Part shown: piece by piece, positions 8,838 to 19,512 of the stretch
How positions within the stretch are numbered: the stretch's first letter is position 1
How the letters are laid out: each line of letters opens with the position of its first letter
NCBI GenBank assembly: GCA_002221725.1
Contig: NJFT01000301.1
Coordinates: forward strand, 1 to 40,462
Source of the DNA: Scedosporium boydii
Lineage: Eukaryota > Ascomycota > Sordariomycetes > Microascales > Microascaceae
Reading direction: 5' to 3'
Length of the DNA stretch: 40,462 nt
Notes under the pieces: generated by a model
What the model was told of the DNA's origin: nothing
The model's database searches: none
The model's input: only the letters and a program-made list of their open reading frames with translations
Position numbers and translations under genes: made by a program

Positions 8838-10442
8838 ATGTAGCTTCTTTTAGCTATAGGCAATGACTATACTGAAGAGGATCTGCAGGCAGCTCTCGAT
8901 GACATCGCAAATGGCCTCTCATTCCGCAAGGCACTTAAAAAATGGGGAGTTCCAAAGTCTACACTTCATAATCGAATAAAGGGCCATCAGCCAAGAAAAG
9001 AAGCTTTCTCTAGCTTCCAGAGACTCAGTCAGACCCAGGAAAGTCTCCTCACTTCATAGATTCTTACCCAGGCCACCCTAGGACTTCCTCCAACCCACTT
9101 ACAAGTCAAGGAATTCGCCAAGAGGATCTTACAAGCCCAAGGAGACACCCAGCCACTTAGAAAGAAGTAGATATAGTCATTCCTCAAAAGGAATCTATCT
9201 ATAAAGGTCCAGAGAAGCAAATCTATTGATTCGAAGCGTGTCAATGGGGCTACAGTTGAAGTAATTCGCCACTGGTTCCACTACTTTCAACTCCCAGCTA
9301 TCTAGAAGATCAAACCAGCTAATCAGTATAATATAGATGAAGCAGGCATCCTAGAAGGTAAAGGGGCTAATGGCCTTGTACTTGGAAGTTCCCAGAAGCA
9401 TGCAATTTATAAGAAACAGCCAGGATCCCGGACTTAGACTTCCTTTATTAAGTATATCTCAGCTGCTGGCCGTTCTCTTCCTCCTCTAGTCATTTTCAAG
9501 GGAAAGTCAGTCCAACAACAATAGTTTCCACTTGATTTAGCACCATACAGGGACTGGCAGTTTACAGCAACTGATAGTAGATAGATTACCAATGCTATAG
9601 TAGTTAAGTAGCTTAAAAAGATCTTCATTCCACTTACACAGCCAGCAGACCTAAATAAATATTATCTCTTAGTTATAGATAGCCATAGAAGTTATACAAC
9701 TACAGATTTCATATATCTATACTTCCAGCATCGAATCCACCTTCTTTTCTTACCTCCACATACCTTACATATCTTACAACTATTAGATCTATCTATTTTC
9801 AGTCTACTAAAGACAGCTTACTAAAAAGAGCTTAGATTCCTACAACAAACAGTTAATTCTTCAATAATAGGGAAGCGGAACTTTCTCTCCTACTATAGAA
9901 AGGCCCGCATAGCTAGTTTAACTAGCAAAAACATCAAAAGTAGGTGGAAAGCTACTGGCCTCTGGCCGATAAGTGTGGCCAAGCCTCTCCTCAGCCGGAA
10001 TGTGGTTTTACAGCCTGGACAAGCCCTCCAGGAAGCTAATAGAGCTATTCCCAACTTGGATTGGGCTTCCAATTCATCTGCAATAGTCTGGTCGACTCCA
10101 AGGAAGGCAAAGGACCTACAGGATCAGCTACACCAATCTAATACCATTGATCAACATACTACCACCCAGCAGCTACTATTTAAAAAGATCCACAAAGCTT
10201 TTGAGGAGAAGTCATTTGAGCTAGCTACTGCCCAGCAGAAGATAAAATCTCTTGAGAACCAGCTTGAAGCTGTAAGGCTAACTAAAAGGAAGAAGGTTGA
10301 TTTAAGCCCGAATTCGAAATTTGCCAATATCGAGGACATCCAGAGGGCCCAAATAGAAGCAGAAGGGGTAAATAATAATATCGATGGATCTAGCGATATC
10401 GAAAGTACTAGCGAGACAGGTTCATGTATCATGGTAGCTTGA
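8838..10442 (+). pseudogene. Pogo-type transposase (HTH + DDE), ten premature stops
   Basis: A single frame of 535 codons. It opens with a psq-type helix-turn-helix (YTEEDLQAALDDIANGLSF then KKWGVPKSTLHNRIKG), followed by a CENP-B-like DNA-binding part and the DDE catalytic core. The three acidic positions are visible in NIDEAGI, LLVIDSH and LQLLDLSIF. The C-terminal part (from about 9975) is open, with a basic coiled-coil region. In-frame stops lie at 8841, 9057, 9168, 9174, 9303, 9435, 9522, 9582, 9609 and 9822. Nine are TAG and one is TAA, each explicable as TGG or CAG/CAA changed by a single transition. There is no frameshift. The copy is therefore otherwise full length and was silenced by point mutation. 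Confidence 0.93.
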
Positions 10443-10492
10443 AAGTGGATTGAAATAGGTGTTCTTGATATCATGGGTGGATTTGCGGGTGT

Positions 10493-10545
10493 GGATTTTG
10501 AGGTGTCCCAAATGTAGGGGTGTCCCAAGAGGGGGTCCTCCGACT
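10493..10545 (-). repeat. Right terminal inverted repeat of pogo-type element
   Basis: Inverted partner of 8708-8760. It is followed by the TA duplication. Confidence 0.93.
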
Positions 10546-10675
10546 TAAGGAGCAAATGCTATCCAAGATTGGCAATGAGAAGACACATGCCCAATAAACC
10601 ACATAGGTGGGCGAATCCCGGCCAGAGAACATACCAAGTGAGCCTCGCCGTTGGTCGCCCCTGAGCTGACAGGAT

Positions 10676-12740
10676 TTAAAAAACAGCCTTCTCTGGCGTC
10701 CATTTACTGAAAGCCATTCCTTCTGGGATCTTCAACCACTGACCAGTCACAGGGTGAAGCAGCTTCTGACACTCCCAGGCTTCCTTCCGGATGATAGCCA
10801 CCTTCTCCTTAGTGCGGGGAGAGATGAGAGCTGGAAAGTCCCTTGGTTGGATCGTGATCCCCCCAACCAGGTCCTCAATGTCATATTGAATAGGCCGACC
10901 AGAGGCATCATTAGCCGGGGAGAAAGTAAAAGCCCAGAGCAGTCGAGAAACTCCGAGGAACAGAGAGCGCTCGGCGATGTGGATTCCTTGACACAAGCGA
11001 CGTCCAGCACCAAAGACAAAATTATCTCGCTTCTTCGTATCCCCAATAGCCGACTGATAGAGCGTGGTGTGATCATCCTTGAATCTGTCGGGGTTAAAGA
11101 CTCGTGGATTAGGAGACCGCTCTGGGTCCATGTGGATTGCCCTGCAATGTTACGCCGCTTGTTAGCCCAATTCAATCTCAAGAGAACATCGAGGATGGCC
11201 ATTAACTTGCCAGACATTGTTGATGACTGTCGCGCCCTCGGGGATAGTATAACCCAAGTACGTATCATCCTTAAGCGCTGCGTGCGGTACACCCAGGTGG
11301 ACTGTTGGCATCCACCTCAAGCTTTCCTTGATACAGCACCGCACGTAGGGGAGGTTGTCGTAATCATCCATGGTGGGCAATTGGTCAGGCCCCACAACCC
11401 GGTCGATCTCTTCCTGCGCGCGCCGCTGCACCTCGGGCCAGACGAGCAAGGCAAGGATGAACCCATAGAGCGTGGACGCTGTTGTGTCTGACCCTGCCTC
11501 GAGCAACGATCCACTCATGTAGCCAGCAGCGTCGTCGGAAAACCCATAGATAGTCTGACCTTCATAGATATCGTTGCAAAAGCATGGCTGAAGACCCTCC
11601 ATGGTCAGTACGACAAAGTGAACTTGATATCGGATGAAGATGGCTGGCGTCAACTTACCAATCCCGTCCCGTCGTCGAGCGCTTTCTTAGATCTCAGCCA
11701 GTGACCGACGTATAGCTTCCTTTCAACCTCGTGGAGTTTACGGGCGTATCGGACATTAGGGGCGATAATCTCAGGCAGCTTCTGCATGATAGGATAGAGG
11801 TCTGCGAGCTGGGCGCTTGAACTCCCCGATAGCTGGCCCCATTTCTCGAAACACTTCAAGGAAGTCAATCGTTATGAATAGACCAGGCCTGGGTCAACCT
11901 ATAACTAACCGAGAAAAGCTGCAGCAGGTTGGGATCTTTGTTGTCAATGCAGCGGTAACCGAAGATCATCTGCGTCGACAAGGAGTATGTGAACCGCCTG
12001 ATGTGAAATAAGAGGTCCTCTGGGGTATCCAGGAGGCTATTGAGCAACACTTTGTTCTCAAGGTCCTGATAGGGAACGTAGGTGATTGCAGACTTGATGT
12101 TCAGAATACTGTGGACCATTTTGTGAATCATTCGCCAATTGTCGCCATATCGCTATGGCCATCATTAGTTTTCGGGGAATCAAGGTAGATCGTTCGAGGC
12201 ACGACTGCCTGGGGTTTGGGCATCTGCACTCACCATCACTACCAGGCGGTGATTTCCGCTAGCAATCTTCTGTCCAATGAACATGTCCGGCCTGTCTGAA
12301 TAGATGCCCCCCTTCTTATCAAGGAGGTCTTTGACGGCAGTATCTGAAGAAAGGACAATGATTTTCTTCGTCCCCAGGATGAGCGAGTAAATCGGCCTAG
12401 GCGAGGGTCTCAGCATCTCCTCCACGTGTCTAAGAACCGATGGCAGTTATCTTACCCATATTCCTGAGCCCATTTCTGGAACTGCAAGTGCGGTCGATCC
12501 GTGGGCATCTGAAAGTACATTAGCTGAATTGAAGCTAATCCGGTGTTCTTGGGACGGACCCACAAGATGCAGGTTTCCAATGAGGGGCAGGGTTGGAGGG
12601 CCCGGAGGCAAGCCAGCGGGCCGGCTACCAACTTTGGCCACCTTGACCAAGACTAGCAGAACAGCTACTGCTGGCGCAAGGCCGAATAGATACATTAAAA
12701 GGGGAGTAGTCATCATAAGGGAAGAAAGGGGGGCAGTCAT
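10676..12740 (-). CDS. Cytochrome P450, O-methylsterigmatocystin oxidoreductase-like group
   Basis: Seven exons: 12564-12740, 12456-12508, 12234-12396, 11910-12152, 11659-11853, 11211-11587, 10676-11141. The frame closes at 557 aa, full length. Introns are 55, 59, 81, 56, 71 and 69 nt. The last is a GC-AG intron (GCAAGT..TTGCAG) that splits the Trp of NNVWAIHMDPER. There is an N-terminal membrane anchor (about residues 8-32), then the proline hinge LPPGPPTLPLIGNLH. The I-helix AGSDTT is at 308-313, ExxR is ESLR at 365-368, and the haem loop is FVFGAGRRLCQG with Cys453. It should be an ER-bound monooxygenase needing P450 reductase. Overall sequence resembles OrdA-like enzymes that oxidise aromatic polyketides, but substrate is not predictable. 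The promoter has phased CGG repeats. The gene converges on the FAH-family gene, with the pogo element between them. Confidence 0.93.
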
Positions 12741-13690
12741 CGTGAGGAAAATGGGTTTCGAATCCTGGGTTAGATGCGGCTCAAAGTGTGATTGTGTCGA
12801 TGGAATGATCGAGATGGGTTGTGGGCTGTTTGCACGACGATCGTGATCCCCGTCATGTCATATATGGAAAGCCCTGTGCCTTTTGGTACCTCGGTCAGTA
12901 GAATAGAAAATGCATATCCAACTCAGATGCCATCCCTCTTTCTGCGATGGCGTTTAATGCCACTCCTGGCCTCGGCTTCGGGGTCTGAAAGCAGGCCAAA
13001 GGAGTACCTGGGGTAGGGCGGCGCGCAGACAGCTACCCCGCGGGGTTCAGGTTCGGGCTCGGGTTGGTCATCAGGCCAAGGGCCCGTGTGGCGTTTGCTA
13101 GCGACCTGAAGATGCAGCAAGACCAAATCGAGGAGATCGTCAGTTTCTCGGTGTCTGGAGTAAAGCCGATCTTGCAGAGAATGAATTGAAAAGAGAGAAG
13201 TAATTATGTGTTCTATTGATCGCCGAAGGCAAGAGGAGCGAGGTTATCGACAATACATAACATCTTAAACCACTATTGTAGATCTAGATATAATAGGTAT
13301 CCACACTTGTAGAATATTTTAGTGTAAATTATATAGATTATTAAGGTAGTTTATTTATTATTTTTACACCTTAATTCTAATTTCTAAGTCTTTTTTTTTA
13401 GTAAATATTGTTCATTTTCTTTTAAGATTCTCGGCGGGTCAGGACGGGGCTAGGTGATGGTTTCGACGAGGGTCTTATTACCAAAGACAGGAACCAGATG
13501 TGTCTAAATATGAGATGGTTGGGAAATGGGTTAGACCGCCATTTGCGAGCAGAAGTTACGGATAATGAAAGGATGCAGATCTATTTATTATTCCAGGAAT
13601 AGACTAGTGATTTCAGGAGACATTCCCCAAAGCGACTTGGAGCCTGGGGTACCCGACATCTGACGTTCAAGCAAGGGTGATAAAACCTCT
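12741..13690. promoter_or_regulatory. P450 promoter and E2 3' region, with CGG tracts and an AT-rich segment
   Basis: 950 bp. CGG triplets lie at 12973 and 12979 (6 bp apart) and again at 13054 and 13060. A CAG at 13048 is in register, looking like a mutated third copy. A 7-bp inverted repeat GGGGTAG/CTACCCC (13010-13016 and 13033-13039) lies between the two tracts. 13280-13430 is strongly AT-rich without recognisable repeat structure. No gene is supported; short frames here follow the CGG repeat. Confidence 0.45.
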
Positions 13691-15412
13691 CTATTTTAGA
13701 ACCAAACCCATGTCGTCTATGTTCTCAAGCCAGAGTGCGAGCTGCTGCGCACATCTCGCCACAGTTGCGCCGTCGAGAATGCGGTGATCGGCGCTCCAGC
13801 TCACCACGGCCTTAGTTTTCTTCACGATGCTCTCGTTTCCGTCGCTATCGACCGCGAATACAGGCACTTCCTCGGCCTTCCCGATAGCAACGATAGCTGT
13901 CATAGGCGAGAGAATCACAGGTGCCACTACCTGTCCACCAATGCTACCGATATTGCTTACAACCAGAGTAGCATCCTGCATATCTTCTGGCTTGAGCTTT
14001 CCCTCTCTTGCGAGATGTCCGAGGCGAGAAATCTCTTTTGTCAGAGATATAATAGAATGGTCCTGAACATTCCGTACCACCGGCACCAGGAGCCCTTGGG
14101 GGGTGTCAACTGCTAGCCCGAAATTGTGCGATCCCTTGATCTCGAGCGCAGGATGGTCTGTCTTGCCATTTTCGACTACCCTTGAATTGACGATAGGAAA
14201 CGAACTCACAGCCTCAGAGAGCGCCTTGAGCATGAACGGAAGTAAGGTTAATTTAAGCGGCTTTCCATCTTCGGTCTGTAGTTGAGCGGCTATCGAAGGA
14301 CGAGTTGCAACCCTGTTTCGGATGCGAGCAAAGTCCGTGAGATCCACCGTATGTGTATAGAGAAAGTGAGGAATGCTTAAGGATCGGGTCATCGACTTGA
14401 ACATCTGAGTTTGAATCGGTGATAAAGTAACAAGGCGGTCACCGAGGGGACGATTCCGGTTGCTGGACTCGGGGTTAGTCGTGAAGGGGTGAGGATGCTC
14501 TGTTGCATTGGTATCTTCACGAGCTTTTAAGAACCTTTGCACATCCCCCTTGAGGATGCGTTGGTCTTTCCCGGTCCCTTGAATCTCGCTGATATCGATA
14601 TCATGCTCTTTCAGAATGCGCCTAACATCAGGAGAGACCAGAGCAGCGTTTGTTTGCTTCAACAAGAGACTCTCATAGTCTACCTTCATCTCACTACTCT
14701 CAGACCTCGAGACAGGATCAGGTGTTTGGACTGGGGGCTTGGATATTTCGGTTGGTATTGTCGTCCTTGTCGCTTCGTTATCGTTATCGATCGGGGAATC
14801 AGCGGCGAATGACTGCTCTATTAGACCATCTTCTCCGTCTTCAACATCAATATCAAGCAGTGGCTAACGAACAATGAAAGTCAGTATTTTGGTTGTCTTT
14901 CAGAATAAAGGGTCCCTTGGAAGGTTTACCGAGCCGACTGCTGCCATACCACCAGGCGAATAGTGGAGCTTCTCAATCCTTCCTTCGAATCGCGAGGTGA
15001 TCTGCGCAGGCTTCAGTGACGTTCATGGAACAATGTGGCCCAAGTTGGTGCATCGTCGAATTTCATACCTCTACCGAAGCTTTATCAGATTGCACTTCGC
15101 AGATCGGGTCGAACTCCTGCACTTGGTCCCCTGGCTTCACCAGCCATGAGATGATCTGGCATTCCGTAATCCCTGAGGCTGTTACTACCATGGCTCTCTT
15201 TCTTTCTTTGCTAGGCTTGAAATATACCAACCTTCACCGATGTCAGCAAGAAGGTAGGGCTTCACCGTGAGCAACTCCGGAGTCTTGCAAAACCAGCGGC
15301 TCTGGAAGGAACCACCTGGACGAGCGGAAGTTTTAACACCAAGGGAATAATGCCATGACGCATTCGCCCGTATTGCTGTCATTGGTTTTGTTTGTCTAAA
15401 GAAACGGTACAT
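13691..15412 (-). CDS. Dihydrolipoamide acyltransferase, E2 of branched-chain 2-oxoacid dehydrogenase type
   Basis: Exons 15232-15412 (start chosen), 15069-15172, 14930-15001 and 13691-14863, with introns of 59, 67 and 66 nt. The product is 509 aa from ATG 15412. An in-frame upstream ATG at 15475 would add 21 residues, but the shorter form starts with a cleaner Arg-rich, acid-free presequence ([20 protein letters not shown]), so mitochondrial import is likely. A lipoyl domain follows with lipoyl-lysine in VQSDKASVE (about residue 91), an Asp/Glu-rich linker, and an E1/E3-binding domain ([33 protein letters not shown]). The catalytic domain has [19 protein letters not shown] and the active-site HRILDG (His about 479). 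The IPHF and binding-domain signatures favour the branched-chain (DBT) type over pyruvate E2. It is divergent from E1-alpha, whose partner it should be. Confidence 0.92.
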
Positions 15413-15822
15413 CGTGTCTCTTGACCTTTTGGCAGGCGAAGGGGAGGTTGTCACGGGCGAGAGATCGGGATACATAAACTGAAAGCCAAAGCCGAGCGAG
15501 GCGGGAGTTTCGTGCCAGAAGAGGTCGTGGTAACAAGGTTATGAGTTATCAAATTGGTACAAAGAGAAAGGTCCGTGTCATGAAACGGTGTGTTGCGGCA
15601 TGTTTTGGCTCGGCCTCGTGTTCTGTCGGCATCTATTGCTGCGACGGCTCGTTACCTATCCCGGAAGCCGGCCATAGCCGCGGCCTCGGCCTGCACGACA
15701 CCCAGCCGGGACTGAAAAGACCACGAAACTTTCCACTAGCCGTATCAAGACACAAGAGGCTGCTGGATCTTCCATCTTTCAATCTGTAAGCTCAAGGACG
15801 ACGTCGAATATCCCGAATCGCG
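15413..15822. promoter_or_regulatory. Bidirectional promoter, E2 / E1-alpha
   Basis: 410 bp between divergent starts of two subunits of one complex, an arrangement suited to balanced expression. GC-rich CGG motifs occur: CGGCCTCGG at 15681-15689 (triplets 15681 and 15687, 6 bp apart), GGCTCGGCCTCG near 15608, and AGCCGAGCGAGGCGGG near 15491. These are weaker versions of the phased tracts elsewhere in the cluster. Confidence 0.45.
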
Positions 15823-17458
15823 ATGAGTGCCTTGCGTTGGAGCCGCGCAACCCTGCGTGCGCAGTTGAATGTTTCCAGGTTGGCGGTCAACGCTCGGCGA
15901 AGTTTGTCATCAGACGCAGAGGTCGACATAACGTGAGCTTTTCAGATCATCCCAGCTAGCAATCGTGACACGTTGAGCTGATCTGCCGTTCCCATTAGCA
16001 AGCCACGATTTCCCGGGGCAACCGAGAGTCCTTTCACCTTTGAGATGGAATGGGATGTGCCGTCGAATGCGCCCAAGATACCGACTTTCCGTGTCTTGAA
16101 CGACATGAACAGAATCGACGACAAGAGCCGGATGTCATCTGAGATTACAAGCAGTGAGGTGTTAAAGTGGTACAAGAACATGCTGACTGGTATGTCCTGA
16201 TCAGTCGATGGATAAATGTTTTGCAAAAAACTAACAGAGCCCGACCCCATAAAGTCAACATCATGGACGCCATCATGTTCGACGCCCAACGGCACGGCCG
16301 TGTCAGCTTCTACATGGTATTGATCCCCTCGGCGATGAACGACTTGGCCTGCGCTATCAACAAGCTTACCCTGCACAATAGGTATCTGCTGGAGAGGAAG
16401 CACTCATGGTTGGCTCAGCCGCCGCTCTAGGCCCACGGGATATCATAACAACTCAATACAGGGAGCACGGTGTGTTCCTCCAGCGGGGATTTGAGCTCAA
16501 GGATTTTATGAGCCAGCTAGCTGCCAACTGCAATGACCCCGGGAAGGGGCGAAATATGCCCGTTCATTACAGCGGGAGGAGCAAAGTAGGGGTGGTACGT
16601 CTTGAAGCAAGGCCTCTTCGTTGTCCCTGGGGAAGTGAACACAATCGGCTCATCTCCAATGCTGACACCTCATTCTTACTCAACTAGCACGCTGTGGCAT
16701 CAACGCTCGGAACGCAAATCCCCCACGCCGCCGGCGCGGGATATGCTCTCAAGATGCAAGACAGAGAGGACACCTCTAATCCTCCCCGGGTGGCTGTAGC
16801 CTATTTTGGCGAGGGTGCCGCGAGCGAAGGCGACTTCCATGGCGCTCTGAATATAGCTTCTGTTATACAGAGCCCGGTTTTGTTCATTTGTCGCAATAAT
16901 GGGTTTGCAATCTCGACTCCGGCCTCAGAGCAATACAAAGGAGATGGCATCGCCAGCCGAGGACGAGGGTACGGCATCGAATCTCTGCGCGTGGACGGCA
17001 CGGACATCTTTGCGGTGTACGAAGCCACTAAAGCAGCCCGGGAGAAAGCTCTCGAGGGCGGTGGACGGCCCATATTGCTCGAGTTTATGAGCTACCGCAT
17101 ATCACACCATAGCACCAGCGACGACAGTTCAGCATACCGCAGCGCAGACGACGTCGCGTACTGGAAGTCCCCCCAACGTGACCCCATTTCGAGGCTTTTT
17201 CAATGGTTGGAGAACGAAGGGGTTTGGAACGAGGAAGTAGACACGGAAGCTCGAAGGCAGATACGTAAGGATGTTATTAGGGAGCTCACCGTGGCAGAGA
17301 GAGAAAAGAAGCCAGAGTTGAGGGCCGTTTTCGATGATGTCTACGCTGAATTGACAGAAGAGGCCCAGTCACAAAGGGAGGAATTGAAGCGGCTGATACA
17401 GAAGTATCCGGGTGAATACGATGCCGAGCAACACGTAGGCGGCATTGAAAGTCTGTAA
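15823..17458 (+). CDS. Branched-chain 2-oxoacid dehydrogenase E1 component, alpha subunit
   Basis: Five exons: 15823-15932, 15999-16189, 16255-16316, 16382-16594, 16688-17458. Introns are 66, 65, 65 and 93 nt, all GT-AG. The product is 448 aa, the usual size. It starts with an Arg-rich presequence (MSALRWSRATLRAQLNVSRL), so the mature enzyme should be mitochondrial. Conserved blocks include IMFDAQRHGRVSFYMVSAGE, REHGVFLQRGFELKDFMSQL and GRNMPVHY. The thiamine-diphosphate motif is FGEGAASEGDFHGALN...RNNGFAIS (about residues 232-268). The regulatory phosphorylation loop HHSTSDDSSAYRS (about 332-344) is intact, so control by a BCKD-type kinase is possible. With E1-beta it decarboxylates a 2-oxo acid and passes the acyl group to E2. 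The motifs are those of the branched-chain type, not pyruvate E1. Clustering suggests a specialised paralogue, but whether the genome has a second copy cannot be seen here. Confidence 0.93.
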
Positions 17459-17850
17459 ATAACTTCCACCGGATGTTAAAGTTCGGAAGCTGCATTGTAC
17501 TTAACAATAGACTAATTTCTCATATTTTACTCTCTTTGTATTAAACCATGCTACGGACAATGAATGGCCTAAATTGAAGTAGAGGAATCTAATATGATAT
17601 CAACGGTCTTCGACGTACCCCATAGTTCAATCTCGATTACCGACAACATAATGCAATGGAATACGAGGAAGATAGGATCTTTACGTAATGGGGCTATTAT
17701 AGTCACAACCACTCGACGTAGTCAGAAAGGTGGAAGGTTATCTCACGAAGTCAAGGCAAGTGGATATGAAGAGATAAATGGGGTTTGAGTGTAGTCTAAT
17801 TAAATCAAGATCTAGGCATGGCGTTGGCTTTCTAATAAGTACATTCCACC
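17459..17850. other. Convergent intergenic region (3' ends of E1-alpha and E1-beta)
   Basis: 392 bp between converging stops. It reads as 3' UTR sequence, and I see no gene or repeat. Confidence 0.6.
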
Positions 17851-19143
17851 TTACTCCTCCGTTGCCATAAGCTCGAGTATACCGTCATAGACCCCTGTGA
17901 TGAACTGTTAGCGACAATTCCAACGGGCCTCTACAGGCGATGGCTAGGGAGACAAACTCGCAACATCTGGAAAGATGTATTTTTCATACGCTAGACCCGT
18001 ATGCGTTGACCAGCCAGCGACTCTGCGGACGGGGGCCTTGAGATGATACAAGGCGTGTTCCTGGATTGTAGCCGCTAGCTCTGATCCCACGCCATAGTTG
18101 ACCATACTTTCATGCACAATCATAGCCCGTCCCGTCTTTCGGACGCTATTGAGCACAGTCTCGCGGTCCCAAGGATATATAGTGCGTAGATCGATAAGCT
18201 CAACGCTGAGGCCCGGCAGCTCATTCTCTGCAGCCTGGATACCAGCTAAACACGTATAGAGCGGACGCCCATATGAGATGATAGTAAGATCCTTACCGGG
18301 TTTCACTATCTCGGCCTTGCCTAGTGGTAGAGTGTATAAAACATCTGGTACCTCCTCGACGGCCGCGCGGTATAGAATCTTGGGCTCCATGAATATAACA
18401 GGATCTTTGGAATCAAGGATGGCGGAAAGTAACAAGCCTTTTGCTTGGGATGGAGATCGAGGCATCACGACCTGGAAACCAGGGACATGACAGAACAGAG
18501 ACTCGGGAGATTGTGTGTGGTACCTGGATTTTCGTTAGTACTCATTTCTTCGCCTTCATACGCATACCTGGTAGGCTCACAGAGCGCCATGTCCAACGCC
18601 GCCGCAGGGCATTCGAATAACCAGACCCCCAAGGTTGGCACCAGTGGCCCCCTCGCGATAGCGGAACTTGGCTGCTTCGTTGACGATTTGATCGAAGGCG
18701 GGGAAGACATAGTCGGCGAACTGAATTTCGACCACGGGCTTCATACCCTCGGCGGCGGCTCCGATTGCAATCCCGACGATGCCTTGTTCTGAGATGGGGG
18801 TGTTGAAGACCCTATCACGCCCAAACTCCTGCTGCAATCCAGTCGTACACCGAAACACGCCGCCAAAGCCAACATCCTCGCCAAAGCACAAGACTCGGTT
18901 CGAAGATCTCAACGCTGTTTGTAGGGCTGAGTTGACTGCTTGGAACAGGTTCAGCTTCGTTGAGGTTCCTGTTTTCGGCAACCCTGGAGCGGTGGCAAGG
19001 GTATCTCTGCTATGATACAGCAGAGGAGTGACGCCGAAATCAATTGGTAGGTTCAATCGTCGCGCGGGTGTACTCTCTACTTTCGTCGAATAACGGCAGA
19101 TGCGGCCTGCAACGCCTCTCATGGGTCGGAACTTGTAGAGCAT
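17851..19143 (-). CDS. Branched-chain 2-oxoacid dehydrogenase E1 component, beta subunit
   Basis: Exons 18581-19143, 17958-18523 and 17851-17894. Introns are 57 nt (GTGAGC..ATCCAG with ACTAAC branch) and 62 nt (GTTTGT..CACAG). The product is 390 aa. I chose ATG 19143 because it begins a basic presequence ([20 protein letters not shown]) matching mitochondrial import; an in-frame ATG at 19227 would add 28 less typical residues. Family blocks: [57 protein letters not shown], the [15 protein letters not shown] segment, PKILYRAA, and [20 protein letters not shown], which spans the last intron. It should form the alpha2-beta2 E1 with the convergently transcribed neighbour. No E3 (dihydrolipoamide dehydrogenase) gene is nearby, so a general E3 would have to serve this complex. 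Confidence 0.93.
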
Positions 19144-19476
19144 TTCTAAACTCACTTGCTGGGCATTCCGGATATCTCCCTGTACCAGCTTATTGATGCA
19201 AGCTTTGAAAGGCTGCGGACCGAACAAGGCGGTACTGTTTCGTGTCAGGATACAAGAGTTTTGATAGATGATGCGCTTGACAATTCAAAGGTAGACATTC
19301 TAGCAATCGCATACGCACTGAGTCTTCCAGTTAATGCCCGTACTCGGTACTCGAGCCAATGGATGTCACACATGTAAGCACTCGGGTGTGGATACCTGAC
19401 ACCGGGCCGACGTTACCTGCAATGGTGGGGTCGTTACGGCTCAGTGTACAGTCTACAAACTACCCAATTGGGAAAC

Positions 19477-19512
19477 TTCGGCTTCGGGCTCGGGCTCGGG
19501 TTCGGGCTGCGG
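19477..19512. promoter_or_regulatory. Best phased CGG array, upstream of E1-beta
   Basis: Five CGG triplets at 19479, 19485, 19491, 19497 and 19503 at exact 6-bp spacing, with a sixth at 19510. The units read TTCGGC, TTCGGG, CTCGGG, CTCGGG, TTCGGG. It lies about 335 bp upstream of the chosen E1-beta ATG. It is the clearest instance of the motif seen in the other promoters of the cluster. Candidate Zn2Cys6 operator; the alternative is a GC minisatellite. Confidence 0.45.

Larger units (their letters stand above)
8708..10545 (+). mobile_element. Pogo/Fot-type (Tc1-mariner superfamily) DNA transposon, inactivated by RIP-like mutation
   Basis: A 1,838-bp element flanked by TA target duplications at 8706-8707 and 10546-10547. 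The terminal inverted repeats are about 53 bp (8708-8760 and 10493-10545), both beginning AGTCGGAGGACCCCCTCTTG when read inward. They differ at only three positions, two of them transitions. One degraded transposase frame fills the interior. Length, TA duplication and transposase type agree with the Fot1/pogo group of ascomycetes. It lies in the convergent gap between the FAH-family gene and the P450 and disrupts neither. Confidence 0.93.

Noticed and set aside
10754..11491. 245-codon plus-strand frame
   Set aside because: Lies exactly antisense to P450 exons 6-7. Its length is a by-product of codon bias on the other strand.
13691..19143. Recent bacterial gene transfer as origin of the E1/E2 genes
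   Set aside because: Operon-like clustering suggested it, but each gene has spliceosomal introns and a mitochondrial presequence, and the motifs match fungal/mitochondrial branched-chain enzymes.
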